Assembly: GCA_013399895.1 (NCBI GenBank)
Contig: VXBA01003121.1
Coordinates: 372,001-436,000, forward strand
Length of the DNA: 64,000 bases
Direction: 5' to 3'
Source: Serilophus lunatus
Taxonomy: Eukaryota > Chordata > Aves > Passeriformes > Eurylaimidae
The translations under genes and the position numbers were made by a program. How positions within the stretch are numbered: the first letter of the stretch is position 1; each line of letters starts with the position of its first letter. Under the pieces are notes generated by a model. The model was given only the letters and a program-made list of their open reading frames with translations. It searched no databases and was not told the origin of the DNA. Of this stretch, positions 22,575-35,227 are shown piece by piece.

Positions 22575-25500
22575 AGCCAGGTGCTGAGCACAAACACTTG
22601 GGAAAACCTGTTCAAGCACCAGGACAATTTCATCAGAAGAACATATGGATACACACTGGCTTTCAATTTATTTATAAATTAGATGAAATCATTAAATCAC
22701 TGGAATAACCAGATTCTGGAAAAGGTTTCCTATGACATAATGGAGTCAAACCTACTTTTATCATGGAGTGTGATGGGTTGGCCATGGGAACATACACCTG
22801 GACCAGGTGATACAACCAGTCTTTTCTAATCACTTGTCCTATCCTAGCACACTTCCTTAGTGTTATCCATCAATAACATAAGTAACAAAACATGAAGATG
22901 ATGAGTAGCCTTGAAGCTCCAACTTTTCTCGTGTTTCAGCAGACAACTGAAGGCATTTGCAAGCCTGAACTCCTGCAGAAGATTGCAGTCAGAGTGTGTG
23001 CACTCAGGTTTCTGAGTATAAAGTAGCACATAGACTATGAAAGTGAGATTTCCAAGGCATGTCCAAACCAGTTATAATAAAAAAATCGGACTACAGCAAG
23101 GTCTTTTAAAAATCCCATTGAAAGGACTGGAAGTAGTAAAGACTTCAAATATTTCTATTTTCCATGCTATCGTTTGTCTTTTTCCACAGTAAATTTTGAG
23201 CACAACAGATTTTTCCCATTCACCACTAAAACACCTGCAGGAGGCTCAGAAGTCATTTCCCATCTGTCTGGTTGCTGTGGTTCCACAGAACCCTACAGGT
23301 GTACGGTGGTGATAACAGATCTATAAACCATATTTAGAAGGTTTTTCCCCATGGACTCACAAGATCAGAGGTTCTTAGACTGGCAGGCTTCTCAGGGAGG
23401 ATATTTTTCCTTGTGCAACATTCATTTTTTGATACCTACAGAGCTGTCCAACAAGGGGGAATTGCACAGCTTTTCAGGACACATCATTCTTTCACAGTGT
23501 CCTATTTAAAACGTACAATCACAAACCTCATGAATTATTATCACTCAGCAACTGGGACTTCCTGCCCTAAAAGCTCTTTGTTTATAAGTCATCACTGATC
23601 TCTTTATTACTGAATTCTCCAGGAACCCAATGTATTTGAGGACTACCTGGAAGGGTATGACTAATGCCTCCTGCTCATATGTTTTCCCGCTTTTCTAATA
23701 AATCAGGAATGAGCAGCAGCCAAAGCATCTCCATCTGAGCACTGTCCACCCCATGGGCTCCTTTTTTATTGTATTTCCCGCATTAAGTCCTGCTTTCCTC
23801 CATCCCACTGCACCCTCTGGAATCTTGCAAAAGTTGAACAGTGAGAGAGGAGTTTCATTTTTCTTTCCCTCCCTCAGTGCACCTTCTTTTTCATCCTGGG
23901 CTGAGTCTGACACGTCATTTCTGAAGATTTTCCTACACCCCTCCAACAGCCTCCAGGCCCTTTCTCCTCAGGAGAGCAGCTTGCCAACTTTTGGCACTCC
24001 AAGCCTGCAGCTTTTGTACTGAGAAGTCAATGACTTCTTGAAGCACATTCTTATTCATGTTCTTCATTCAGCTCTCTGGGAAGCAAGCCCTTCCTTATCT
24101 GCACAGATCTTGTTGCTGGAGATCACAGAGAACAATAAACAGTTAACAGACTCCCCAGGGAATGCTTTAGGTGTATTCTCACACTGAGCTTCACACCACG
24201 TCCCAGCATGCCTGCACATGTCCATGACTCCAAGTTCCAAGCTCAAAGCCACACTTTCCCAAAAAGATTCAGTTCGGATCCCCTTTTAGGTTTTTTTTTT
24301 TCTGTTTTGCCTCATCGACATCGCCCGCAAACATCACTTTGCTGATCCTGTTGCTTTTATACAAAAACACATTACTATGTTGTGCTGAGAGCCAAAGCTT
24401 GTGTGGGTAGATAGACAGAGGGATCCATCACTTTGGGGATACTAAACCAGCTTTTCCTACAGCTTCACAAAGCAGTAACTAAATCATTACTGCTTTTGAC
24501 CCTCTGAAATGCTGTCTCTGTCTTTCTGCCACTGAAATGAAGAGAATTTTGCCCCAGGTGAGACCAGCTAAGAAAGCAAGAGTGCTCCATAGAGACAGTG
24601 CCAACGGGAGCATGGCCAGAGGCATGAAGTTGTCTCACCCTTTGCGATCCTCTGCACAGACGGCTTTGGTGCGAGGGAAACAACACCTCGCCTTTCCCTG
24701 AAGTGCTGTGGTGTGGGGAGGGTGGAGGGCAGGCTTTTCTTGAAGGTTTCTTCAGCTGGGCTGTGAAGGAGACCCGTCTTATTAATACTTTCCTTAAATA
24801 CTCTGCAGCGACACTGAAAAAACACCTTTTATTCCACACACAGAGCTGCCTTCAAAGAAAGATGGTTTGTGGAAAGAGGAAATGGCTTTTCTTAGGTTCC
24901 CTAACACAGCTGGAAAACACAGGTGAGGTTTTGGGCACGCAGCCCTTTTTGTGGTTTCTTTCTCGTGTAATTGCTTTAAGATGTGTAAGGGACGTACAGC
25001 ACACCTATGGAAACAAAAAAAAAGATCCCGTTCAAGAATACCAGCATGACTGTGAGCTTTCCAGAGAGACCATCCCTTCCACTTCTGTGCCAGTCTTCTG
25101 CTGAAATTAGGAACTGCCTAATTACAGCCTGCTTGAATGGTGCTGGTCAGTTGAACTGTGCCAAGGGCAGCACGGGCAGGCTGGTTGCCCCAACCCGGAG
25201 CAAAATGTAACAGGCATAAAAGGGATGATTTTCCCTATCCAACCACCTCAACCTCTTTATAGACTCACTAGGTTGAAATCATTAAAAACTCATTCTCAGA
25301 CAAGTCTTACTACGTAAACAAACATAGAAATCTTCCAAAGGTGGCTCCCAACACAAGCACTAAACCAGAATCAGTATCTTAGCTTTTTCCTTGAATATTT
25401 CCATCTGAAATATTCTGAAAACGCGTAAATGCGTTGAATTAAGGAGAGGAAAGAAACACACTGAAGCCCTTCAAAAACACTCTTTGAAAACAATGGCACT

Positions 25501-28057
25501 TGCAGTGGTTTGCCTCCAGCACATCAAGGAGGAGAGAACAAAGGGCTGATTTATCGTGCGCCTGAAGAATGGTGTTATTGTTCTTTCATTTCCTACACAT
25601 ACCCACCCAAACAGAAAGGGGCCTTTCCTCCAAACAGCACCAAGCTGTGGATGTCTCAGCTGATCTGTCTGTGCCACAGCAGGAACGCCAAGTACTTCAC
25701 GGGATTGCTTAACAGGCACTGAGCAAGCAGCTCTAACCCCTGGCAAGGACTCAGGGGTGGGGGGGTTTCGAGCCAAATTTGCATATAGGTGTAAAGAAGC
25801 GGCTCTGACTTGTCTCCACGTTTGAAAGCTCATTAATTTTTCTTTTGATTCATTCATTCAGTTGCCTGCTTAGCACGGAACACTCTGCGTGCTGGAACTT
25901 GACCTCCCGAGTGTGTTACGAGCCCAGACAGAGCGGCTGGTTTGATCAGCATCTCCATAAACAAGATTTCCAGTAAGAAGAGGGATTTCTGCAAGATGAC
26001 TGCAGCAGGAGTTGGTATGACGCCCATCCCTCCACTGGTGGCTGCACAAACCTGACTATAAATTACCACCCCACAAAGGTGACTTTCCAGGTCAGGGCTT
26101 CACCTCTGTCCCCTTCCCCTTCATCCTCTAAGAGTTTCCAGGAGAAAACTATCAAACGTGTGATGATCACCAGCAAGTGCTACTGCTTTTGTGATGAGTT
26201 AGGATAGGAACTGTGTGCATGTTGCCTGGCACAGTGGTGTCCTAACCCAAGCTTAGCAGATAATAAACTGCATCTGCAGCACAAGTGTGGATACCACTCT
26301 CATTTCTGTTCTCGAGCTGTGACTCTCAGCCTGATGTTTAAATCTAGAGCAATACTAAAAACAATGGAAAACAACAACAACAAAAGGCATCTCTTAAGTA
26401 AATTCTTTCACTTTTCTTTGTGTTATTGCGATTTACTACAAAACTCTTTCCACTAAAATACTTGATGAATCCTTTAACAGGAAAATGCAATTAGTAGGAG
26501 AAAGCATGGCAGCATTGTTTTCCTCACTGCTGGCCTTTGGTTTCTGAGCCACTGAATTATCTTCTCTTCATGCTGAAATAAAAAAGAAGTTGCCATAACC
26601 CAGGGATTCCCACACACACTTTTTTGCATCATGAGTAAAGCTAACTGAAATTACCTTATCCCAAAAGGGCACATGGGCAGCTGATGTGCAGTAACTAACT
26701 TGAGATGGCAATTCATCTGCCCACTGGAGGCATCAGGTTATCTGAGCTAATTGTCCCTTTACAGCACACAGAAAGGAAGAGGAAAATCCAGAGGAATTCA
26801 CCTTACTCTAAAACAGTAAGCAAAAATAGGCCAGTTGACTCATGCCCAAAACACACCCATTTCTCCCATTGACAATAGAGGCAGCCTTGGGTGCTGTGCT
26901 GATGGAAATATCCATAATGTGGATGTGTAAAGGTAGGTGAGTCAAACCCCAACCCCACATGGGAGCCCTCAACCACCAGTGCCTGGTCCAAGTCCTGCCT
27001 TCAAGCTGACTGTGAAAAACAGACTGATCTCTTCCCCTCTCACACTTCATAAAGAGCTGCAGAACGTCTTCATTTCTCAGAGAGAACATTTCCCTCATCT
27101 CCAGGAGTTGTGTGGAAGGGAGAAAAGATTCCTACCCGGGCCATCATTGCCCTTCATCTCTGAAGATCTGTTTCATCACAGGGTTTGCTGAGGTGCTCTC
27201 CAGTGTCTCCCTGCTGGCATGAATTGCTGGGGCCCTGGAGTACTTGGTCAGGCCACCAGGATTTGGGGTGTTTGTGGCTGCCAGCTCTCACCTTCACCTC
27301 TCCAAACTGGCCACAGACCATTTGGTGCCCTCACTTGAGTCCATGGCTTTGTTTTTCTCAGTTTTCAGTGTCAATGTCTCACCAATCAGGGCTATTCCAC
27401 CTAATTCTGTTGCAACTGGCGTGAGGGTTAACAGCAATCCTTGTACCCCAGATAAACCAGCACAGATGGTGAGTGTCCTCTGGCCCACACAGCTCTGAAA
27501 AAAGCTCAGTGATGGCCCTCCTTCCATCTTTATTGCCTGTGCCAAAGCTTGGCTATGGGGAGAAGGCCCCCAAGGGATATAAGGAGCAGAGGTGTCTGAG
27601 CTGGCACTTGGTGGCGTGGAGCCATGTGCGATCCCCTGAAGGCTGGAGGTTGGCCAAGGGTTCCCAGCCCTTGCAGGGATGTAATAATCCAGGGAGGGTG
27701 GACAGACTCACTCAATGCATGTTACAACTCTTCTAGGAGGTACCAGGCGGGCTCTAGAGCGTGGGATAAATAACACACACTTACACTATTAATTAATGTG
27801 CACAGTAGGGAAACAAACATTGCATGTGTTCACAGAGACTGTGAAGCTTCTCAGTCAAAGAGGTGGGACTTCAGCTGACAGAAAAGCAGAGGAAAGCAGA
27901 GGGATATCACCCAGCAGACACATGCAGCACACAATCATTAAGCACGCAAAAGTAAAAAATAGCTGCTGCGTAGTTCGGAAATATAAAAATAGTTTGGCTG
28001 TTCCCTTACCCTTTCCTTTCAGTCATTGCTCCTCTGCAGCCCCGGGCTTTGTTTGTG
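22575..28057. other. 5.5 kb of single-copy DNA, no gene seen
   Basis: There is no CR1 over this length. Open frames up to 133 codons show nothing recognisable. A short (CAA)n occurs near 26370-26386. A CTATTTTTAT MEF2-like string lies on the minus strand near 27985. Nothing here can be called a gene. Confidence 0.5.
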
Positions 28058-28852
28058 TCAGTTGCTATGGGGAGGCTGTGGCTGCCAAGCCCTGCTGAGG
28101 AATAGTGTCCCAGGGAAATGTCTCTGTAACAGCATCAGCCTCGACTTTCTCCCTGTCCCTTTGAACTTAGTGCATCCTGATGCAATAAGGCACCACTGCA
28201 TCTCACCTTCCTCTAAAAGCATTTTCTGCCCTCTTAAACAAGCTGCAGCGTCTGGGGAGAAGGTTGTTGGGCTGCTCCTTGCAACCGGTGCCATCCACTC
28301 CACGAAATCACTGTCAGCACCACAGAACTCATGAGAGAATGAGCCCGTGGCCATGGCCAACCTTGGGAAACGCTCCAAATTCCCTTGCTTTAGGCTGGGT
28401 GCTCTGGTATCCTGACCCCACAAAGCTGACTCTTCCAGGGAAAGCAGGACAGGGGAATGGTGCCTGTCTCCCTTCTCACCCCTCAGGGAAGGCTGGGAGC
28501 TCAGCACAGCAGCCAGAACTTCCCACGGGAGCAGCAATGTGCCTGCCCCATAAGGCACAGCATCGGGTGGTAAAGTAGTGGCACTTCCAGTGCTCATCAC
28601 AGGAGCACAGATGCCTCTTATGTGCCTGATGATAATTATCCTCAGGCAAGGACTCGCAATGCCTGGTTTTACCACTCTGGCTCTATTTATAGGTGACTTG
28701 TAGAAGCCTCCTTTCTGCACTCCCTCACCTCTGCCCAGCTCCCTCCTGACCATTCCATGCCTCAGACCTCTGGGTTGGCCTGGTAGGAGGCAGCCCATAC
28801 AGTTTAACCATCCACCTCTCTGGGTCTGCTGCCTGGTGCTAATGGCCAGCAC
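28058..28852 (-). other. Longest open frame in the window (264 codons), function unknown
   Basis: An ATG-to-stop frame of 264 codons lies outside any recognised CR1. The predicted protein has no signal peptide, transmembrane helix, zinc-finger pattern or catalytic motif that I recognise. It is basic near the N-terminus, with one short hydrophobic stretch (LRIIIIRHI). Open + strand frames overlap it, so low local stop density from higher GC may be the whole explanation. It could be a chance frame, part of a long noncoding RNA, or a lineage-specific ORF. I see no Kozak context or splice structure that decides this. Confidence 0.1.
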
Positions 28853-29039
28853 TTTATGAAGTGCCTGCAGTCCATCAGCTCCTCATAAATGCATTTTGGC
28901 ACCCCCCTATATTTGAGTTTAAGCATTCCTGTCTGCAATAAACCTGTCTTGCTCGCCCCACAACTGTCTGAGCACCATATTTGCCTTCCCTGCAATGTTC
29001 AAATACACTATTTGGCACCTAAAGGCTTCACATTTTTAT
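28853..29039. other. Unassigned stretch with an AATAAA signal
   Basis: AATAAA at 28937-28942 ('gcaataaacctgtcttgc') resembles a polyadenylation site. No LTR ends or exon could be matched to it. Confidence 0.3.
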
Positions 29040-29215
29040 GACACCTTCTGTGTTTGCAGCACCGTGCAGACATTCACTGCCATCTCCCAACACCCCGCCG
29101 AGGGCGGCGAGCAAATATTATTCTTTTTTCTTGGGTGGGAGGACTGAAAAAAAGTGAAGGCAGCTTGTCTGGGACCACATGGCTAAGCCTCTCCAGACAC
29201 ACCAGGTAGCTCCTG
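29040..29215 (-). repeat. MIR-like ancient SINE relic
   Basis: The + strand shows, in the correct order and spacing for an antisense MIR core: 'gcaaatattattctt' (compare tattattatcccc), 'gggaggactgaaa' (compare atgaggaaactga) and 'gcagcttgtctgggaccacatggctaag' (compare gacttgcccaaggtcacacagctaag). Recognisable MIR copies are rare and old in birds, so several matching blocks in order are notable. Boundaries are approximate. Confidence 0.6.
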
Positions 29216-32200
29216 AGCCTCCTTTCCCTTTGTGTTGGACTTCTCGCACTTGGAGCCCATCCCTATGGCTGGCAGAGGTGTTTGCTCTCCATGAGCTTGG
29301 CTGCCGGGGCAGAGTAACGTGTCAGCAGAGCATGAGTAAGAAAAGTTTCCTGCAGGGGACTTGGGTTATTGCTGCTTTTTCACAATGTGGAAACACCCAA
29401 CTCTTGAGAGCAGCCCTGACCTTCTCTGCTGGCTGGGCTGGAAGTGCTGGAGCTCCTCTTTTTAAAATGGCAAGCGTGAAAAATATGAGAGGACTTTTCA
29501 GAGCCCGTGGGTGGTATGGCTTCCATGCAGGTGTGGACAGCAAGGCTGAGCAACAGGGGAAGGAGGGGGGGATTTACAACCTCCCCATCTCCAGTCCTGT
29601 GCTCCCCCAGCCCTGCTGGATCTAGCCCAAAAGCCAGGTCTTTGCTTCCTTTACATAGAATAGATGAGGTTTCCCCCACTGAGTTGTCTGTCCGTTTGAA
29701 TTTTTAATTCACGTGCTCTAAGGATCAGGTACCAGGTGACTCAATGAAACCAAAAGCAAGCTGTGTTTGCTGTCCTGCCTATTCTTACACACACATATTT
29801 CTGAGCTCTGTGATCTCAAACACCAAACACTGAGTATCTGCAGCCACTTGGCAGAGCTGTGCTGATAAGGGAGGGAGCCATCAAAGGGAAGTGCAGCTGT
29901 AAAAGGAGTGCCCCTGACTTTCCCTAATGGCTCGCAGGTGGGGAAAAATGACAACTTCATTGCTTTTCTGTCGGGAATAGTATTTATACAAGGTGGCAAA
30001 GGACCAAGGCTTCTATTCCTGGCAAACCCTCTTACCTGTGGGCTGGCACGGGTGAGCAGAGCCCAGCTGGCACAAGGTGTGTTCTCCAGCAGCACCAAAG
30101 CTCCTCCAGCAGCACTGCCAGGGTTTTTGGGTCCTGCCAGGCTCTGATCTCCAAGCACTTTACAGCTGGAAAGTCTGAACAGGCCTCACTTCCACGACTT
30201 TCTAGGGTTTTTGTCTCTTCATGTAGGTTTTAACTCAAACTACCTTACACCAATTCAAAAGCTTGGTTTGGATGTAGGTTCAAGTGACTATTTTTTTTTA
30301 AGTGCTTAATGAGCAAAAACCACGCCCTTCCTCACATCATCCTCCTGTAGCCCACCCACCACTGGATCAGATTTTGGACACATTGCTGCACCATTGCCAC
30401 AGCCCTGTCCGTGAGAAAAAAAAAAAAATAGAAAAAGAGGGGGATGGACCCAAATGCATTGGAAAGTTTTTCAGGAGCATTTCAGGAATTTTGGTGGCTC
30501 AGCAGAAATCTGGTAACGTTTGTAGCCAGTTAACAATGTACCTGCACTGGAGTTTAGCGTTTCAGATTCCAGGGCACATTATCTAGGCTAGGGCACTGTT
30601 TCAAGTTATTAGTTTTATAGCCTGCCTGTAACTAAGGAGAGCAATTTAAATAATTACGTCCTTGCCACAAACAGCCTGAAAACCAAGGCAGCTGGGAGGA
30701 AAGTGAATGGGAAGGTGTGACAGCACTTCTGGAAAAGCGATTAACTGGGAAAGTGGGCCAGAGCGACTGGGAGACGCTCTTGGCAGGGAGCTGCTCAGTG
30801 ATGTTTGCTGACTGAGCACCTTGTTTTGGCTGTGCTCTCAGCAGCCCCTCAAATGTATCCTCCCTGGCACCATCAGCAGCTGGGCAGCCTCAGCACTGAG
30901 TGGGCACATCTACTGTGCCCAAAAACCCTGGTTCCTCTCCAGGAAGGGCTTGAAAAGGGGTGGTGAGTGCATGGGCAGGGCTCTGCCCATCCTGGGGGAA
31001 GTAAAGAGAGATTTCCCCACCAAGGTTGTGAATCCATAAGTATTAAGCTTGTTACGGAAAACTGGCCACCTAGGCAAAAGACAAAGGTCTGGATGCAAGG
31101 AAAATGGAAGCTACGAGGTGGATGTTGAGGAAAACTGGAAAAAAATCTAGTTAAGGTGGCACAGGGGAGGGCATCAGCCTCCCCCGCCAGCACTGTCCAT
31201 GGGAAGCCCTGGAGAGCTCTGATGCTCCTTCCCCTCCCTCCCTCCAGCCTCTCCAGCTGGGAGCTAGTCCCCCAAAATATAAGGAAAAACTTCAAGGCGT
31301 TATCCTCTGCACTATTTTGTCCCTTAGAAAAGCATGGAAGCAGAAGGAGAAAGCCTGGCCATAGCCAGCTCTCACAAACTCCATCCACCTGGGAATCCAC
31401 TGAGGAGGGAGGGTACCTGCAAATAATTCACAGAGAGAAGTGGTTGGCATTGCTACCCCAGGACAGGAGAGCTTTCCTTGTCTGGCCATTTCTCCTGGAG
31501 TGGTTGGAATGAGAGGGAGCCACTGGCCTGGCCAAGGTCACTTGTGTCACATCTCTGGGTAGTGCCAGCACCACGACTGCCAAGAGAAAGGCACTGGATC
31601 CATTCAGTGGAAATGATGAGGGTTTATACTACAAATCTCTGTTTAGGGCAGCATTAGTCACGGGTGTGGGTGTGATTCAAGACCAAAGTTAGCTGACCAA
31701 ATTCCCTATATAGTCAAGAAAGAGACCAAGAAAGACGGGGGCGTGATCCAAAGTGCCTCCGTTACATGCCTGAAGTCAAACAGAGTCAATACTGCCATTG
31801 TGTACACAGTGGTATTTTAGTTTCTGGCTGGTAGCAAATTTTCTGTGGAATCTGTGAAAGTAAAACAACCTTTTAATGCTTCATCAAAGTGGTTTTCCTT
31901 TTTTCAGCCACCAGCAGGAGGTGTCGAACGAGTTCTCTTGGTTTGCGCTCCCCACCGATAAACAGCACTATTTTGGCTACACTTGCCAGGTGTTCTTGAA
32001 GCTTTCATTGAGAATCAATCCAAAAAAACACCCCAGGAGCAGCATTTCTCTCCCTCCACCTCCAAAGCAGGGCTGGCAAGGAGTGCTGAGGGGCAGATCA
32101 CAAAGAAGGATTTTTTTCAAAGGCCTTAGAAATCCAATTGAAACCCACATAAATGAAAGAAATGGACTGAGGAGAGAGAAAAAACGCCCAAGAGCCCTCT

Positions 32201-33072
32201 AAGAGTTCAGGTCATAGCAAACTACCGGAATGAGGGAAACCCTGGGCAGTTACAGTCACTGCACAGGTGAAGGAAGCCTGGGAGATAATAGGACTTAGGA
32301 TTAGTGGAACACAAATGACGGAATAACTGAGCCAAAAATACATCTGCAGGGACACGGGTCATTTACTGCCAGCTGTCAAGGAACTGTGTAGGGAAGAGTC
32401 ACTATCTTTAGCTACCTGCCATCCGAGGAGGCAGAGAAAATGAAGCAGTGTTGCAGCAGTGCTGGAAAAACATCATAAAAAAGTTCATCCATGGGGGGAG
32501 GAAGGGGCAGGCCAGCCAGCCCAGCACTGATACTTGTGAAAAAACAAGCTGTTCAATTTCTGAGCACCTCTGTGTTTGTAAAGAGCACAGCCAAAAACTA
32601 TGATGCCAATTTTCTTATCAGATTTCCAAATTCCCTTGTTTCCTCCCCTCATCAATCATTTTGCCTTCATACTATGCTTCAGATTCTGGTTTTTCTTCAC
32701 ATCACCATTAGCCCCATTTCCCCCTAACTGAAGGTGTTTGCATGTTTATGTCAGTTTATCCAGTGACACCATGGCTTTCTATCTTTGGAATAACCAACAA
32801 CATGCCTATTTCCACAGACACTTTCGTGACTCAAAGTGATGCAATCTCCCACTTAGCATCCATCAATTGTTCTCAAACAGTTCCCTGGGACTGTTTGCTA
32901 TTGGCATTTAAGTTCTGCTGGTCACATAAAGTTTTGTGCCATTGTTTCCATTTCCTGACTGGAGGACAAGGCAAGTCATTGCACTGCTAATATTAACACG
33001 ACATGATTTTTCTGTTTGCTCGTGCAAATACTTGTACCTGCAGCTTTGAAAGAATCTTTCTTTGAAGCACCG
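29216..33072. other. Single-copy DNA, no gene seen
   Basis: Open frames up to 175 codons (minus strand 30873-31400) are overlapped by frames on the opposite strand and have no known domain. There is a poly(A) run at about 30416-30428. No CR1 occurs in this stretch. Confidence 0.5.
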
Positions 33073-33136
33073 TGGCAGCACAGCTCAGTTGGCTGAACGC
33101 TCGTGACCAGCAAATGGAAGGCAAGAACAGCCCAGC
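33073..33136 (+). pseudogene. tRNA-Ile-like relic (tRNA pseudogene or SINE head)
   Basis: 'agctcagttggctgaacgc' matches the D-arm and box A of a eukaryotic tRNA of the Ile type (agctcagttggttagagcg). The following bases keep the general spacing to a degraded anticodon region. The D-stem is mispaired (GCTC against GAAC) and no convincing box B (ggttcgaatcc) follows, so this cannot be a functional tRNA. A zebra-finch SINE with a tRNA-derived head and a CR1-type tail is known, but no such tail is seen here. Confidence 0.35.
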
Positions 33137-34599
33137 AAATTTCATTAATTATATGCACAAATGAGTGGATTTTTTTTGTTTTAATGTTCTTTACCCAGTT
33201 CTCCATCACAATTGTCAGCCCATGTTCCTATATTTGTGTTCCCTTTCTTTGTTCAGCTTTGTTTCATGGCGGTTTCCTTTTCTTCCTGTCTTCCTAAGAT
33301 CTCCATTCATCCTGCTACCTAGTGAGCCTCTCTCTTCCCTGAAATGACTTATCCTTGGCAACCCTTAAAGCAAATACTCTCTACTATAAACTCTTACTAC
33401 TTGAAATCTAATCTCCAGGTCAGCAAAGTTTGGTAAGGGTGAGTCTTGCTTTTCCCTTGGGATTTGTTTCTCTTACTTCTTAAGTTGTGAAAGTCCTCAG
33501 CTGAAAATTCCCTCTAAAAACAGAACAGTAGCCACATTAATTAAAACAGAGATTACAAAGGAAGAAAACTGTTATTAAGAGTAACAAAGAAAATATGTTA
33601 CACCATCCATTCTGATTCATTCATTACATACATTCTGACTTTGCACAGTCTGGAAGCAGGGCAGAAGGAACGTCTGGTGTGTAACAAAACCATCCTGATT
33701 AACCTGGTAAGACGGGCAAATTTGCCTGGATATTTCCTAGAAAAATTGAGGAGGGGAATTTTAATAGTTAAACATTGTTATAGAGGAAATTTCTCTTTTT
33801 TTTTCTTAGAAGCAGAGGTGTGCCTTGAAGAACAGATGCCCTCCAAATGAACACCTTGGGATGAGGGATCAACATGCCCCACATTTCTTCCTGCCATGCC
33901 CCACCTCAGCAGAGTTACATTTTCTGCCCAGACAACAAGTGGGAGCTTGTGGAATACTCTTCCTTGTTCAAATGAGACACTCTCCAAACAATCTTAGGAG
34001 GCAAACAAACCTCGGGGTTTGTGCTATCAAAGGAGAAAGATCTGCACACACACACACCAGGAAAAAACTGCATTGTGAAATACTTGTGTTGACACACACA
34101 GCTAAAGAAACACACGTCCACCAAATGGAAGGAAATCAAAATTAAATTACCCAACTGTATTATCTCTCTGTTCATTCAGCCGTGCTCCTACCCAATTTTC
34201 TACCAATTCACTTACAGTGAAATTCAGTGCATGTGCAAACTGCAACCAGCTCTAGTTATATCTCCTTTCTCGGTTTTACAGCTTGAGAAAGCAGATACAT
34301 TAAAATAATAGCCTGGTTTAAGCACAGTTTTCATACCCTTACTGTCACAGTCACATTGAAATAGTGTCTGGGGATACAACATTATCTCTTTATATCTTTT
34401 ATTATCTCTTATTACGGCAAACTCAACACTCAGAAATATATTATGGACCTAATAATAGAAATCAGGAACTTGAGACAGCAATGCAAATCCCTGAGCTGGG
34501 TGATGTGATAGCCACTGAGAAGATGCTAATTTGCTTATTGGTTTAGGCAGGCAGGCAGTCTGCTGATGAAGAGGGAGCCAGGCCAGGGCTCACAGACCC
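33137..34599. other. Single-copy DNA, no gene seen
   Basis: This is AT-leaning, with a short (CA)7-type run at about 34045-34058 and another CA run near 34092. No exon or transposon is recognised. Confidence 0.5.
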
Positions 34600-34770
34600 A
34601 CGCCAAAATTTCCAGTTCAACCACAGCTTCCTGCATGACCTTACTCCAGTCACTTAATCCTGCAGATCTGTTTACAGCTGGTAAAAGGAGAATGCTTGCT
34701 TTCCCTATCAGAGGGTGATTATGAAGGCAAAATCCCTTAATTGCCGTAAGGAATGAGAAAGCTTTGAGAG
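34600..34770 (+). repeat. MIR-like ancient SINE relic
   Basis: The + strand reads, in MIR order: 'ccagttcaaccacagcttcctgc', 'atgaccttactccagtcacttaa', 'ctgtttacagctggtaaaagg' and 'gagggtgattatgaagg'. These correspond to the MIR blocks for tgtgaccttgggcaagtcacttaacc, tcatctgtaaaatgg and agggttgttgtgagg. Four collinear blocks make this the clearest ancient SINE relic in the window. Confidence 0.62.
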
Positions 34771-35227
34771 CTCTGGCAACCTCTTGCTGGATTTTAAACG
34801 CTTATTTCACTACTGCATCTGCAGAAGCAGGACAGACCAAGAGGGTTTTGGTCAGGCAAAGCCTCTGGTCTCAGGACATGGCCAGACACACTGTTTTGGT
34901 TGGAGCTGCTGAGATTAAGAGGTGACCTTGCTCCCCAGCTGCCTGCCACTGTTTTCAAAGCAAGGTGGTTGTGCCTGTGCAGACACTGGGTTCAAGGAGA
35001 GCAGCTTGTGGAGCTTCAGAGCCACAGCATTGGAATTAGCAGCTAATATTAGTTAAACTGGTGCGCCATCTATGTTCAGACATGGCTTGTGTTAAAAATG
35101 TGCTCAGTCATCCTTGAAAAGGCACAGTGAGATGCCTCCCACCGCAGTTTAAGTTCTCAGCCACAGGTGGTCCCTGCATGGAGGGACCATGCATAAGCAT
35201 GGAGAGCAACACCTTGAGAGGGACCTT
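34771..35227. other. Single-copy DNA, no gene seen
   Basis: Nothing is recognised. A partial CTCF-like string ('gtgcgccatcta') near 35060 is too weak to call. Confidence 0.45.

Noticed and set aside
22769..22860. 'gtgatgggttggccatgg', reminiscent of sequence found in avian endogenous retroviral elements
   Set aside because: Too short and too diverged; no LTR ends, primer-binding site or coding remnant nearby.
28900..28990. AATAAA with downstream GT-rich sequence, considered as an LTR R/U5 or gene 3' end
   Set aside because: No paired LTR, TG...CA ends or upstream exon could be found.
31200..31520. Possible CR1-like words in the + strand frame around 31280
   Set aside because: The 'IRKNF' match is isolated; neither the HWNRLP block nor a CR1 3' end follows.
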